From assembly GCA_000827495.1 (NCBI GenBank), contig KN817534.1, positions 384,653 through 448,652 on the forward strand: a DNA stretch of 64,000 nucleotides, written 5' to 3'. The notes beneath the pieces were generated by a model. That model did no database searches. It had not been told where the DNA came from and was given only the letters and a program-made list of their open reading frames with translations. The stretch comes from Hypholoma sublateritium FD-334 SS-4 (Eukaryota > Basidiomycota > Agaricomycetes > Agaricales > Strophariaceae). This document shows, piece by piece, positions 48,201-58,689 of the stretch (position 1 is the first letter of the stretch; each line of letters opens with the position of its first letter). Made by a program: the position numbers and the translations under genes.

Positions 48201-49873
48201 CACTCTGTACGTCGGTGGCGAGTTCACGCTTTCAGGTGCATCGGTAAATGGGCTCGCCCTGTACGACCTCTTGGCAGGCGCGTGGAATCTCAACGCGCTG
48301 CAGGCGCTGCAGCCCGCGACCGGCGCGACGGTTGTCGTGCGCTCAATCAGCAAATCGACGGCGCGGCCGACGGTGGTGATAGTCGCGGGCTCGTTTGCGC
48401 AGGCAGGCGCGTTGCGCTGCCAGGCGATCTGCAGCTTTGACGCGACAAGCAAGCAGTGGAACGCGCTCGGCAGTGGGATCCTGGGAGAGGTCTCAGGTAT
48501 GGCGTATGCTGGGGTAGGTGTATTTGTCTCGCTTGTATCCGAGTTGCGCTGATTGAGTGTTTGTTTGGTGCTCAGAGCGACGAGAGCACCCTACGCTGGA
48601 GGGTCGATCTCGCTCTCGGACAACACCGCGGCGAATGTGGCGCAATTCAGCATTACGAATCAGACGTGGGCGGCGGTTGGCTCTGGGTCAGATATTCCTA
48701 GGCCGATCACTGCACTGGAAGTCAACAATCTGAATGCAACGAGCGTGTTTGCGGCTGGACAGTGAGTTGCTCGTGGTATGTACGTGAAAACTTTCTAACT
48801 GCGTCGGCGGTGCAGGTCGGCGGACGGATCGAGTTCGTTCTTGACTTTCTGGGATGGAATCAAGTGGGCAACGCTGGGTATGTGTTTGGAGCTCCTAACT
48901 AACCCCTTCATTATTTTGCTGAGTTGCCTCGAGGATCATCTTTCACGGAAGGTACTACCGTTGCGCAGCTTACGATGGTCCCTCTGCAGAACACCCATGC
49001 CGCAAACAGTATCATCCAGTCGGACCGTGTGCTCATGATTTCGGGCGCACTGGCGACATCGTCCGGAAATGCTTCCTCAGCCTTGTTCGACGGCGAGACA
49101 CTGACACCCTATATTGTCTCTACATCAGCAACGGGCACGATGGGCACTGTGTCCTCGCTATTCCACTCGTTCACTTCATTTAGCTTCAACCAACGCAGTA
49201 AGTTCTTCTATTCGTTTCAATGGGGCTTTGTTTATAAGACGTGCACATTAAAGAATTCCTGGCCACCGGCGTCGTAATCCTCATCTCGATTGCTATCGCA
49301 GCGGGTATCGTGTTCCTCCTCGCGCTGGCGGGCATCCTCTGGACGCTCTTTGCTCGCAAGGACGACAAGCTACATACATTCGCGGCGGGCGACGACGATG
49401 ACTCTGCGCACCACCGGCCGTCGTCGCTGCTCGGGTACATCAACGCCGCGANGCGCACGACGATTCTCGGCGGCGCCGCGGGCGCAGGAGCGTTTGGCGC
49501 ATACGCGGCGGAGAAGGAGGANGAGCGCTCTGCAGCGTCTGCCAGTGGCGGGCTGGAGGCGCACGCGGATCCGTTTGGGCCCGACGCGAGCAACTATGTG
49601 CGCGCGGAGACGCCGTCGGACGCAGCGGGTGGGCTGCTTGCGGAAGAGGTGAACCGGCCGGCGCATGCGCGATACTCGTTCGACGGCACGGGCGAGGGCG
49701 AGCTGCCAATATCGTCAGGCGCCGAGGTGGAAGTGCTGGATGACAGAGATCCTGCGTATGTTTATTCCCCCCTCTATAAAATTCTTGTGCTGACAATGTA
49801 ACGCAGATGGTGGTATGCGCGCGACGTGCGGACAGGCCGCGAGGGCGTTGTCCCTGCGGCATATTTGTATTAA
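45269..49873 (+). pseudogene. RAX2: RAX2-like polarity protein with C-terminal SH3 domain, many lesions
   Basis: Almost the full protein can be followed. A signal peptide (MPPSIYSLIPALLFSPHVAHA) is followed by Rax2 repeats with phrases such as YLAGNFSAVDS, LWVGGSFTTPGHAIAIFD, LYVGGAFTDT, LYVGGEFTLSG and FAGSFIT. A membrane helix (GVVILISIAIAAGIVFLLAL) comes next, then a cytosolic SH3 domain (ARYSFDG.. to WWYARD..VPAAYLY) ending at TAA 49871-49873. Lesions: frameshift near 45775, TAG at 45870, TAA at 46005, frameshift near 47795, TGA at 47905 where tryptophan is expected, and a frameshift near 48590. Introns with good signals remain (for example 46196-46257, 49791ff). Rax2 marks sites of polarised growth at the cell cortex. 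Either a decayed copy or a poor consensus; an N lies at 46199, with others at 49452 and 49522. Confidence 0.75.
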
Positions 49874-50146
49874 GTTATATAGACCTTTTTTGTCTCCAGT
49901 CCCTTCCTTATGTCGATGCCGTTTCTTGTTTGCACTTTTCATTCACGACCCTATACCCCCACCACCANTTGAATATTTGCGTTTTCAGCATTTTGATACC
50001 GACTGCGCGTTATAATATGGATATATTCTACGCATAACATACAACAAGAACGACTAGATGCAGGAGAGTAAGGACGAAATGCGGCGCACACATTGTGAGC
50101 GAGGAGATCACTATAGCGGAGCAAGTGGTCAGTAAGGGTGGACGAG
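49874..50146. other. short convergent spacer between RAX2 and REI1
   Basis: About 270 bases between the two 3' ends, with one N at 49970. It holds both 3' UTRs. Confidence 0.5.
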
Positions 50147-51718
50147 CTAAGCTGCTGCCGACTGANCTGTAGTAGTGGATCTCTGTAGTGCTTTTGCAAG
50201 TTGCTGATGAACCCAACCTTGGTCTTGAAATTCGCGGCGCTTCATATCGCGGAACTCGCGCACATGACGGCCGGCCTCGCTTGCCTCGCCGCGATTGCGC
50301 GCCTTGATGACCTCCGTGCCCCGGCCGAACGCACCAAACGCGCCCCGGACAAGCACGAGCGCCGAGTTCTTGTCCTTGAGCAGGCGGCGCACGAGCGCAG
50401 CACCCGAGTTTGGGTCCNCCGGCTTGCTGCCGCACGGGACGGCGGGGAAGGACTGCACGTAGTAGCGCTTCATCGTGCGGTGCCCGATGCGTGCGCCGGA
50501 CGGGAGCACGAGCTCGAACGGCGAGTCGCCGTATGCCATCTCGTTCGCGGGGATCGAGTCGTCTGAGTTGCCGTCGGAGTCCTCCGAGTCGGTCGTGGCG
50601 TCCGACGCCGAGTCGTTGACGACCTCGTCCACTTCGTCGTCGTCGTCGTCCGAGGCCTCCTCCCACTCCTCGTCGTCGGCGTCCTCGACGGCGGCCTTCT
50701 TGGCCTTCTTTGGTCGCTGATCCGCGTCCGGGTACGACGCGGAGAAGTCGTAGAAGTCGGAGAGCTCGAGGCGGTCGCGCTCGCGGTCGTACGCAATCTT
50801 GCAGTGGCTCTTTGCGAGCACGCGCTTGCGCACGGCGTCGAGGCTGCTGAACGCGCGCCCTGCCTCGTTGCAGAATATGCACACGTTCCCGACGGCGATC
50901 TTCTCGCCGAGGTACGTGATCAAGCCGCCGACGTCGACGAGGTATTCGCCGTCCGGGATGAAGAACGANTGCGCGGACTCCATGTGCGTGAGCGACTCGG
51001 GCATCGCGTCGAATGTCTGTGGGNAAAAGAGGCAGTTGTTCGGCGAGAGGCGCGCGCGCGCGGCTGCGATTTTGGCGTCGATCGATTGCATCTCCTCGTC
51101 CTCATCCTCTTCTTGCTCCTCGGCGATGGTCTCCTCGGCAGCGGCAGCGGGTGTGGGCGCGGGTACAGATTTGAGTGTAGGTTCTGATGCTGATGCCGAC
51201 GCAGACGTGGATGCAACGGCGGGCGCGGTCGCCTGCGATGCCTCGGGCGCAGACTCGACGGTGTCCGAGACCTGCACCGCGGGCCGCGATGCCGCTTTTA
51301 TCTCGTTCTCGCGATGTTTCTTCGACTGGATGTGCGACCTATACGCATTCTCCGTCGTGTACGTTTTGCTTTTGGGCGTTCAGTGCCTGCAGCGATGGAT
51401 GGACTTTAGACGCACCTGCAAACCTCGCACGAGGATCCGTGGATAGACGACATGGTCGCGGTCTCCGTGCGGCGCTCGAGCACCTTCTAGTTGAATACGG
51501 CGACGCTGATAGGGGGTAGCCCTGCAACGCGACGCTTCATGTTATACCTGTGGTGGTCGGAGCGTTAGTGGGCCCCTGCGAGACATTGATCGGCGCTGCG
51601 CTCGACGTGGGCAGAGAAAATCAGCGGACGCACTTTGGTCCTCCGGCGAGAGGAATCCAATCGAACAGGAGAGACATGTGAATAGAGGCGCATCGGATGC
51701 TTGATTCTGGTCGTCCAT
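50147..51718 (-). pseudogene. REI1: REI1-type pre-60S zinc-finger factor with two premature stops
   Basis: Exons 51718-51634, 51575-51416 and 51368-50147 keep phase and rebuild a REI1/ZNF622 protein of about 488 codons. It has a first C2H2 finger (FTCLSCSIGF.. to RSDHHRYNMKRRVAGLPP), a second (CEVCSKTY..YRSHIQSKKH), then the conserved middle (THMESAxSFFIPDGEYLVDVGG in outline, CIFCNEAGRAFSSLDAV) and the C-terminal ALVRRLLKDKNSALVL region. Lesions: TAA replaces a Tyr codon just before RSDHH (near 51566), and TAG replaces a Gln codon at 51489-51487. In the last finger RKRVLAKSH stands where RKHMLAKSH is expected, losing one zinc-ligand His. N calls occur at 50166, 50418, 50970 and 51024. An internal ATG at 51453 could start a shortened protein. 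The intact factor recycles shuttling proteins from cytosolic pre-60S ribosomes. Confidence 0.75.
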
Positions 51719-52109
51719 GGTGTGTGTGGCGGGGGAGTAGTGGATGTGAACGAGACTGGGATGTAAACTGTGCTAATAAAGAGCAATCAGTTTTTTGCAG
51801 AATGACTGATGAGTCGGTCCCGTAGATAATCATCCTGTTTGACTGAGGCATGGCTTACAAACATTGTGATAAATGTCGCCCAAAACTCAGCCAAAACTCA
51901 GAACGTTTTACATCTCGGCTTACGCACTTACGGTACACACGGCCCCGTACATTGGCCGTACGCACTTATGACTTGGATTCAAGCTTGCGGTTGCGGTTAG
52001 CTGAAGTTAGCTCACAGCTGGAATTTCCTCGTGCTCGCCTCGTGGCCTTCGAATACTCACTGAAAGACTGACTTGAGAGTCGCAATCATGCCACACCTTC
52101 GTCACAGTC
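51719..52109. other. spacer between REI1 and the HET-domain remnant
   Basis: About 390 bases between divergent start regions. No gene is supported. Confidence 0.45.
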
Positions 52110-54011
52110 TAGTTCTATAAACCGCAAATGGAAGCGATCTATCTCGAGGTTATACTTACACCACCCCGACCTGGAAAGAAATCGACGATGGCGAAAACGC
52201 AGGATGCAACTGGTGTGATTTCCTATGGGGTGACATTCTCGAGTATTGCAAAAGTCGACTCGACAAGCATCTCCGCACCGAAGACACGCCCCGCGACGAC
52301 GAAACATGGTAACAGTACGGTTCCGCAGGAGGAAGGAGTCACCGCATAACATGACATTGCACACCTATATTGGGGATGATTTCTTCCCTAATGGTTATGC
52401 GGTCCACACGGACCATGGTATGTGGATCCACCGGTCATTTTCAAGGTGTGCGGATGAGTAGAAATATCCACTGAACCCAAAGCTTTGCTCTGGCTCGGGG
52501 AAAAAGGCCCATTTTGCTGCACTCAGCTATGTTTTGGGACAAGCGCAGCCCCACAGCACGTACTCGACCAACATTGAATCTTACTTTTCCGGGATTGACA
52601 TCAGCGTACTTCCACAAACCATTGTGGATGCCATCGCGGCGACACACTCATTGGGCCTGTGGTACCTCTGGACAGACACACTCTGCATAATACAGGACTC
52701 GCCAGACGACAAAAATAATGAGCTTCCGGAGATGTGTAATATTTACAAGGATGTATATGTGACCGTCATCGCTGCATGCTCAAAAAAAGCCGGCGACGGT
52801 TTCCTGCACAATCGGAAGAATCCTGTATCAATGCTGCTTCCGTTCTAGCTTCCGTCAGGCGAGTTTGGCACGATCCATGTGCGTGAGCAGGAACGAGCGC
52901 CGCAAAGTGAGCCTGTCAACCAGCGCGCGTGGTGCTTTCAAGAACGCGTATTGGCCTCACGCGCACTCATCTATGCCTCACACATGTTGCAGTTTCAGTG
53001 CGGCCGCGGCATAAAGAACGTCGGCGGGGGAAACAATTTCGAAACCGTTGCAAAGACCGATGGGTTGCGCATACCTGAGACGGCGCCAACTCGCGATGCG
53101 CGAAACACATGGTATGCACAGATTCGGATCGTCGCAAAATACATCCGACAGTCTTCCTTCCAATGTCTGCGCATTTTTGACCACTGCTGTGGTAGGGACT
53201 GTTTCAGAGCCGTTGCCGCGGCCGAGGAGTCGATGATCCAGGACAGAGCGTCAGTCTTAACCGAGCACAAGATCTGGTCTACATGGAAGGAGATCCTCTC
53301 AGAGTACACACGACGGTCCATCACCAACCCCGCCGACAAGCTCGTTGCCCTGGCAGGCGTCGACGATGCCTTCCAGCGCTGCTGGCCGCACGACGCCTCT
53401 GGCGGCACACCCTCGCGCGCGACCTGACCTGGCACCGCGCGCGGCGTGCGGCCAGGCACGCGCGTCCGCAGGAGTACCGCGCCCCGAGCTGGTCATGGGC
53501 GGCGACCGATGGCCCCATCGACGACGGCGGGTGGCCCGGCCATATTGATCCCGTTCTTCGTGTCCACGCGTGCACGGAGCGCCCCGCCGTGCGCTCCGCC
53601 GTCGCCAACGTGCCCTACGGTGAGATCCCCGACGGCGCACTTGTCGCCGATGCCATCGTGCGGCTCGTGTCGTGGGGGTTGGACAGATCGGCGGCGGGCG
53701 AAGCGCCGCTGTACGAGATGAACGCGGGTGCCCGCCGGGAGGTTGGCTTTGTGTACCACGACTGCACAGGCGGAGAGGACACTGAAGGCTTTGCGGTCGT
53801 GGTCGGTGAGTTCAATAAACGGGTACTACATAATTTAATTGGGCTGGTCGTAATTCCAGTGCCGGGGAGGTTGAATACCTATACGCGCGTGGGGGTGTTC
53901 GTTGTGCACGCGCACAATACAGACTCAGATGCTGGTTCGTGGGCTGATGAGCCGTATGCTGATATACATGATTGGATGAGCACGTCGACACAGGTAATTA
54001 CGGTGATTTGA
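52110..54011 (+). pseudogene. HET-domain protein, frameshifted and interrupted
   Basis: HET-domain hallmarks lie in order but in different frames. The leader module (WKEIDDGENAGCNWCDFLWG, from about 52160) runs into TAA. After a one-base shift it continues MTLHTYIGDDFFPNGYAV (52345ff). A degraded core start (AALSYVLG, where LSYVWG or LSYCWG is usual) precedes LWYLWTDTLCIIQDSPDD (52650ff). A TAG at 52846 interrupts LPF/LPSGEFG. RAWCFQERVLASRALIY follows, then another shift near 53400 and YRAPSWSWAATDG, ending at TGA 54011. HET proteins of fungi act in heterokaryon incompatibility and related cell-death responses. With at least two frameshifts and a stop, this copy is probably dead. Family assignment is firm; the exact 5' end is not. 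Confidence 0.7.
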
Positions 54012-54239
54012 TCAGTTCACGGACTAGTAGATGCCTGACCGTATATCAAATAACTAGTACAGCGGTGCATGTATCACTGTAGTCTGGGTACCTACCTATG
54101 ATAATAACAAGCCCGAATAGATAAAAGGCCTGGAGGTTAGGATAACGCGAGCTTGTGGGTACACTATATCCATTTGCCCTGCTTGTGTGCGGCCGTCAGT
54201 ATCCTGCTATATAAATTATCCACAAATTCTTAAGCAATG
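54012..54239. other. short spacer, no gene seen
   Basis: About 230 bases after the HET-domain remnant. Nothing is supported. Confidence 0.5.
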
Positions 54240-54500
54240 TCAAAATAGCCGCTGCACAAGTACCGTCGTGTCGTCCATCCAGCGTGACGTCATTTCTACA
54301 GTTAGGCTGCGCGACACCTTCTCCAGATCATCCCCGCCTGAAGCGTCTCGAAGAACAGCCAGCGCCCTGTTCCCTCGCTCACCGCGCTCCGCCGCGCGCA
54401 CCCACTGAGGTGCGAGCACCTCAGAGACGTCCAACCGGTGCGGTGAGAGGTCGCCCAGGCCGTCTGAGCACATAATAAGCAACGCCTCATGCGCCCCATG
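54240..54500 (-). pseudogene. C-terminal fragment of a PP2C-type protein phosphatase
   Basis: The minus frame contains EALLIMCSDGLGDL, WVRAAERGERGNRALAVLRDA and then VEMTSRWMDDTTVLVQRLF, the end of a PPM/PP2C phosphatase as in mitochondrial pyruvate dehydrogenase phosphatase-like proteins. SDG and the MDD near the end correspond to metal-binding motifs of this family. The frame is open for 131 codons (54635-54240), but the upstream part shows no PP2C core and runs into the opposite-strand TM9SF fragment. Only about the last 85 residues are present. A truncated copy is the simplest reading. Confidence 0.6.
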
Positions 54501-54744
54501 CGACCGCGTTGCGACGTGTATTGTTTGTGGTACACCCGACATGCACGGTGTGGTGTGGTTCCTACTGCTGCACACCGCAAGCTTCGCGGCCATGTCAGGA
54601 CCTGCTTGGCCCACACTGCACAGGCACAAATACACGGTCCGTGTAATAGCGCCGGCGCCAATTCTGCACTCGCGAGAGGCCCCGAAGAACGTGTCTGGGC
54701 ATCCGACGACGCTGTCGCCTCATTTCTGCTCCCAGGTTCGCCGG

Positions 54745-54887
54745 TCAGACCCGCCGTTCAAGAAGATTGGGGATGGAAACTTATCCATGGAGAAGTCTTC
54801 CGCTCTCCGCAATACTCTCTGGTTCTGTCGGTTTTAGTGGGGAATGGCTTTCAAATTGCTGCTATGGTCGCTGTCACACTGGTTTAG
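54745..54887 (+). pseudogene. fragment of a TM9SF/EMP70 endomembrane protein
   Basis: The plus frame reads VQEDWGWKLIHGEVFRSPQY followed by LVLSVLVGNGFQIAAMVAVTLV and a TAG stop. This is the junction between the lumenal domain and first membrane helices of nonaspanin (TM9SF/EMP70) proteins, where relatives read YGWKLVHGEVFR and SVLVGNGAQL. Only about 45 residues of a roughly 650-residue protein are present. It lies back to back with the PP2C fragment, with no TM9SF sequence on either side. Confidence 0.6.
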
Positions 54888-57616
54888 TTGGCCTGGAATA
54901 AGTCTCGTTTTAGACTAATAAACCCTGGCTAGTGTTTGCACTTTTCGGGTTTTTATCACCCGTCGAGTACGAGACAGGCCCAACATGACGAGGTTCCTAG
55001 CTAGCTAGCTAGCTGTATTTCCCTGAACGATCTGTCTTGACTGTTCCACGACCAGCTAGATCCGTTATTGATCCGTTGCACTTTTCTGCCCCGATATCAG
55101 ACTGCCGTATGAGCCACTGAGTATGAGCCTGGTATGAGCTACAAATACCGTGCTAGCTCATAATCCGCTCGGGATTTAACTTCAAATCGTTACTTGCATG
55201 TGCCCGCGGGCCCAGGTCCAACGACACACCTTTCCCAACTCATGCAACAATCCGACCTCGACTGTACTCACTAAGGTGCAGTATACCGCGTATGATATGT
55301 AGGTANANAGAACTACACTCGACGATGTCTATGATAGCGGCAGCTCGGTAGACAACCCCCCTGCCCCGTGTGCCTGTGCCATACGTCATCTTCTTTTCTT
55401 CTCCATGACAGAGTTTGTCGTTGACAGCTCTCCCNGCTAGCTCGAGGCTATCACCTCCATGTATCACAGGGCTTATTTGCGGGAGTGCACCGTTCACGAT
55501 GATTCGCGCCAGTGCGTTCCACTCAAGTTCCACTATTTCGACATCGCATTAGAGCTTTTGCGACAGCTAGCTCATTCTTTGAGAGGATTTTANACTCAGC
55601 TGTGACTAGCTAGCATAACAGTTCTTGGATGTTACCGCGTGTTCAGCCACTTGCATGACGAATCGCAAGAGTTCACGAGGGTCCGCCGATGACCGATCGC
55701 TGCCAGTGATAGCGCGTGTGGACACTGGAACNTTTGAGCATCTCAGAATAAAAGGTGAACCGGCTGCGACGTTCGTCGTCTGACATGTCGGAATAACGGC
55801 GAAAAGGTTCTGAATTGAGCGTGAAGAGAGCAGCGATGAAGTTCATGTAAGTAGCAGCTAGCTGTATAAANTCTTGTATAATTTATGGAGCTAAGCTACA
55901 ATGCGAACAAAGTAAAAACGTCCTAGGAAAGTGTGAAATGGGAAAAACTGAAATCTCGGACAGAACATACCTGAGAATAGACATACCCTAGAATACAGAT
56001 CCGTCATGGAACACATCATATTGCCTGAGTCATAAGAGAGTTGGGTTTCGCGAAAACCAAGAGAGCGCCTAGTGACTCTGAGCGCACTGAGTGATTCGAG
56101 CAGAACCACGACAGCTAGCAAGTCGTGCAGTTGCGGATACGCCTGTTAGTCGGCGATGCGNAAGTGCACGTTGAACTGTGTTAGGCCGATAATAATTGGA
56201 GCTAGCTCAATAAAAACACGAACATAGAGACATGCGAGGCCAGATGATGCAGCGACTCGACAGCATCGAATGGGCGATGCACCGCTCTCCCCGAAAGTGC
56301 AATATTCGCGAACGAGGACGACATATCCAACTAAACCAGGGCCCAAGCGAAGATCTGCTTGATGTTGCACATGNGGATGAATAAGACAAANTTTCACCTA
56401 CTGCAACTGAGGATAAGTAGTTGCTATTTATCAGTGCCAGTGGGTGGGAGTGGAGTCANTAGACCTATGGAGCTAAGAGAGAAAATCCGACTCATTATCG
56501 GCCAGCTAGCATATAGATAAACAGAGCTAGGACGATCAGAAGTTACCCGGGAGGNTAGTAGGATGAAAAGTACTCCTAGAAACTGAGTTCGATGCACACC
56601 AGATGCTCAGTTCGGATGCCGCTTGCAACTATATAATACTGCCAGTGGGCCATCCAATTTTGCACGATATCTTAAACATGGAGCTTGTGACTGAGCTTGG
56701 GTTGAGCAGCCTGATTGCTAGAAGTACTTAGGCATTGCAAAACTTCAATTCGGCGGCTACCAAAAACTGAGGGCCAGTGCCCCAGATGGACGCGTCGTGA
56801 CTCCGAGATCTTGGTCTCCTGGACGGAAGAGGGGAAAGGTTGAACCGCACACTAAGTTGATATAGTATGTGTTNAAAATATTAATATCAAGGTGGCGCCT
56901 AGTTGTGTTTCAAGTTGTTTATGGGGGACACTGTACCGCAACTGCACCGGGAGAGCTAAACTGGAAAGTCTCCTTGCTACGCGGACGATTCTAGAACAAA
57001 AATTACGCTACATTATCTGTTAAGACATCCCTTTGCCGTCCTCGTGAATGACGCCTCGTAAATTTGAAAGACGGGTATATATCAAACGGGCATATATAGT
57101 AATTGAAGCCGCTCGACTGGACGGGCTCTCTTACGTAATAATTAACTCACGTATGAGTCACCGAGTTTGCGCTCTTATAATATCCGGTATACATATTACA
57201 CACCAACCATTGCTTGTGGTACAAACTGTGTAAACTCGTTGGAATGCCATCGCTCGCCCAGTACTTACTCTTAAACGTTCGGAATGGCAAAAGGGCGCAA
57301 GATACAAAATCCACGGCCTGATTGTAAGTACTTATCCCGAGCTCGATCATTATATTTGGAAAGTTTCACAACAGCGCTTCTTAGTTATAGAAATTTCCGA
57401 CGACGGTCTGAGGGCCCGGTGTACTATATGTCTTGCAGCGCGTAAACAAAATGGTAGTGAGAGTGGTTGGATCAACAAGGGGAGTGTATATATATGCGCT
57501 CCTGTGCTCCCCATGCCCCACTTGCCTTCTTTCTCTCGGTTGTCTTGTTATCCAGAAATTTGTTCGATAGCTGCCTTTGCTTGTCCCCACGCGCCTTTCC
57601 TGGCTTTCCAATCCTT
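54888..57616. other. 2.7-kb gene-free region with GCTAGC-rich core and many Ns
   Basis: No supported gene. A core of about 1.55 kb (54.99-56.54 kb) is crowded with CTAG-containing words, and the region contains about a dozen N calls up to 56874. The right part (56.8-57.5 kb) is AT-rich. Confidence 0.45.
54997..55014. repeat. CTAG tetranucleotide tandem repeat
   Basis: Four and a half perfect CTAG units. It opens a stretch in which GCTAGC or AGCTAG recurs at about 55055, 55153, 55434, 55567, 55605, 55855, 56110, 56200, 56502 and 56527. Confidence 0.85.
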
Positions 57617-58650
57617 ATGTTTGCACTATCGCACCATGCATTTGTGCTTACTTTTCTGTTTCTGAACTTCAACATTCCTCTTGCGAGTGCACTCCCTAAC
57701 CTTCCACAGCCAACCTCTATTGCAGTATCACTTGGCCGTTCGACACACGCATATACTTTCAGAAATGGCACATATATGCAGTGGTCCATTGTAAGATTTA
57801 TGCGTTCATCGACAAACTTTTCCTGTTGACGATCGTTCCAACAGGTCCAGCAACAGCATACCAACCGAGGAATCAAGCGGCTTGCATTGATGACTGGCCG
57901 CAGACCCCCATCTGACTATGACCTTCTGTGGTTACTTTACGAACGTATAGCTACGCTCTCCGCTGCCTTGCGACGCGAATACGAGTTCGACGAAATCGCC
58001 GCAATTTTGGCAAACCATACTTCTGCATCTGGCCGCCGTTTCAGCGGTCTCGGTACGAACTTGGGATCTTCGTCTGGCCCTCTCAGAAAAGAAGCCAGAA
58101 CTGAAACAGTCCCAACCTCGGTCCTACGCACGGCTGGCTTGAGTATCGAGTAAATATATTTTATTTTTACAAGTTTATTCGAATATCTGAGATATTTACA
58201 TCCTTTTCTTCAAAAGATCCAATGATATTGGATGTAGGTCGCCAATACCATCGCATGTATAAAAAATAATGGAAAGCATTACTAGACATTGCCAACATGA
58301 AAATAGGAACCCCGCCCAAGACCTTTCGCCTCCTCATAGACAGTGGATCCGCGGATCTCTGGGTCGGAGCCACCGGCTGCCGCTCTGACGCTGGAGGTGA
58401 TTGCGTGCGTACCTCCCATCGTTGGCGACCCGTTCAAATAAATTGTTGTTGGACTCCAGGGCAACCATACTTTCCTAGGGCAGGACTCGAGCAGCTCGTA
58501 TGTTCAATCCAAGGACGACTGGGCTATCGGCTACGTCTCTGGGTCGGTATGGGGATATATCGTACATGATGATGTCTCTATTGCTGGACTTCCGCTGAAG
58601 AATCTCACCTTTGGTGTGGCCTTTAATGAAAGCGCTGAATTTACGGGGTA
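57617..58650 (+). pseudogene. N-terminal part of a secreted A1 aspartic protease, truncated
   Basis: The first exon (57617-57790) codes a secretion signal with a hydrophobic core (FVLTFLFLNFNIPLASALP). A second exon (57818 to about 58151) codes a propeptide-like region with LANHTSASGRRF. The mature start follows at about 58297: MKIGTPPKTFRLLIDSGSAD and LWVGATGC, carrying the first catalytic Asp in DSGS. After an intron (GTGCGT..CAG) come NHTFLGQDSSSSY, VSIAGLPLKNLTFGVAFN and ESAEFTG, ending near 58650. The second catalytic Asp (DTG/DSG) and the whole C-terminal lobe are missing. The splice phase between the propeptide and mature exons does not fit cleanly. Sequence past 58690 is UTP10 on the other strand, so the gene was cut there. 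Confidence 0.7.
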
Positions 58651-58689
58651 TCTGGTTACCTTGATATCTAAGGGAAATATCATTTGTTG

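Noticed and set aside
45269..51718. repeat-induced point mutation as the cause of decay in RAX2 and REI1
   Set aside because: RAX2 stops fit C:G to T:A changes, but one REI1 stop (TAC to TAA) and the UTP10 TAG do not, frameshifts are common, and the regions stay GC-rich. No global RIP signature is visible.
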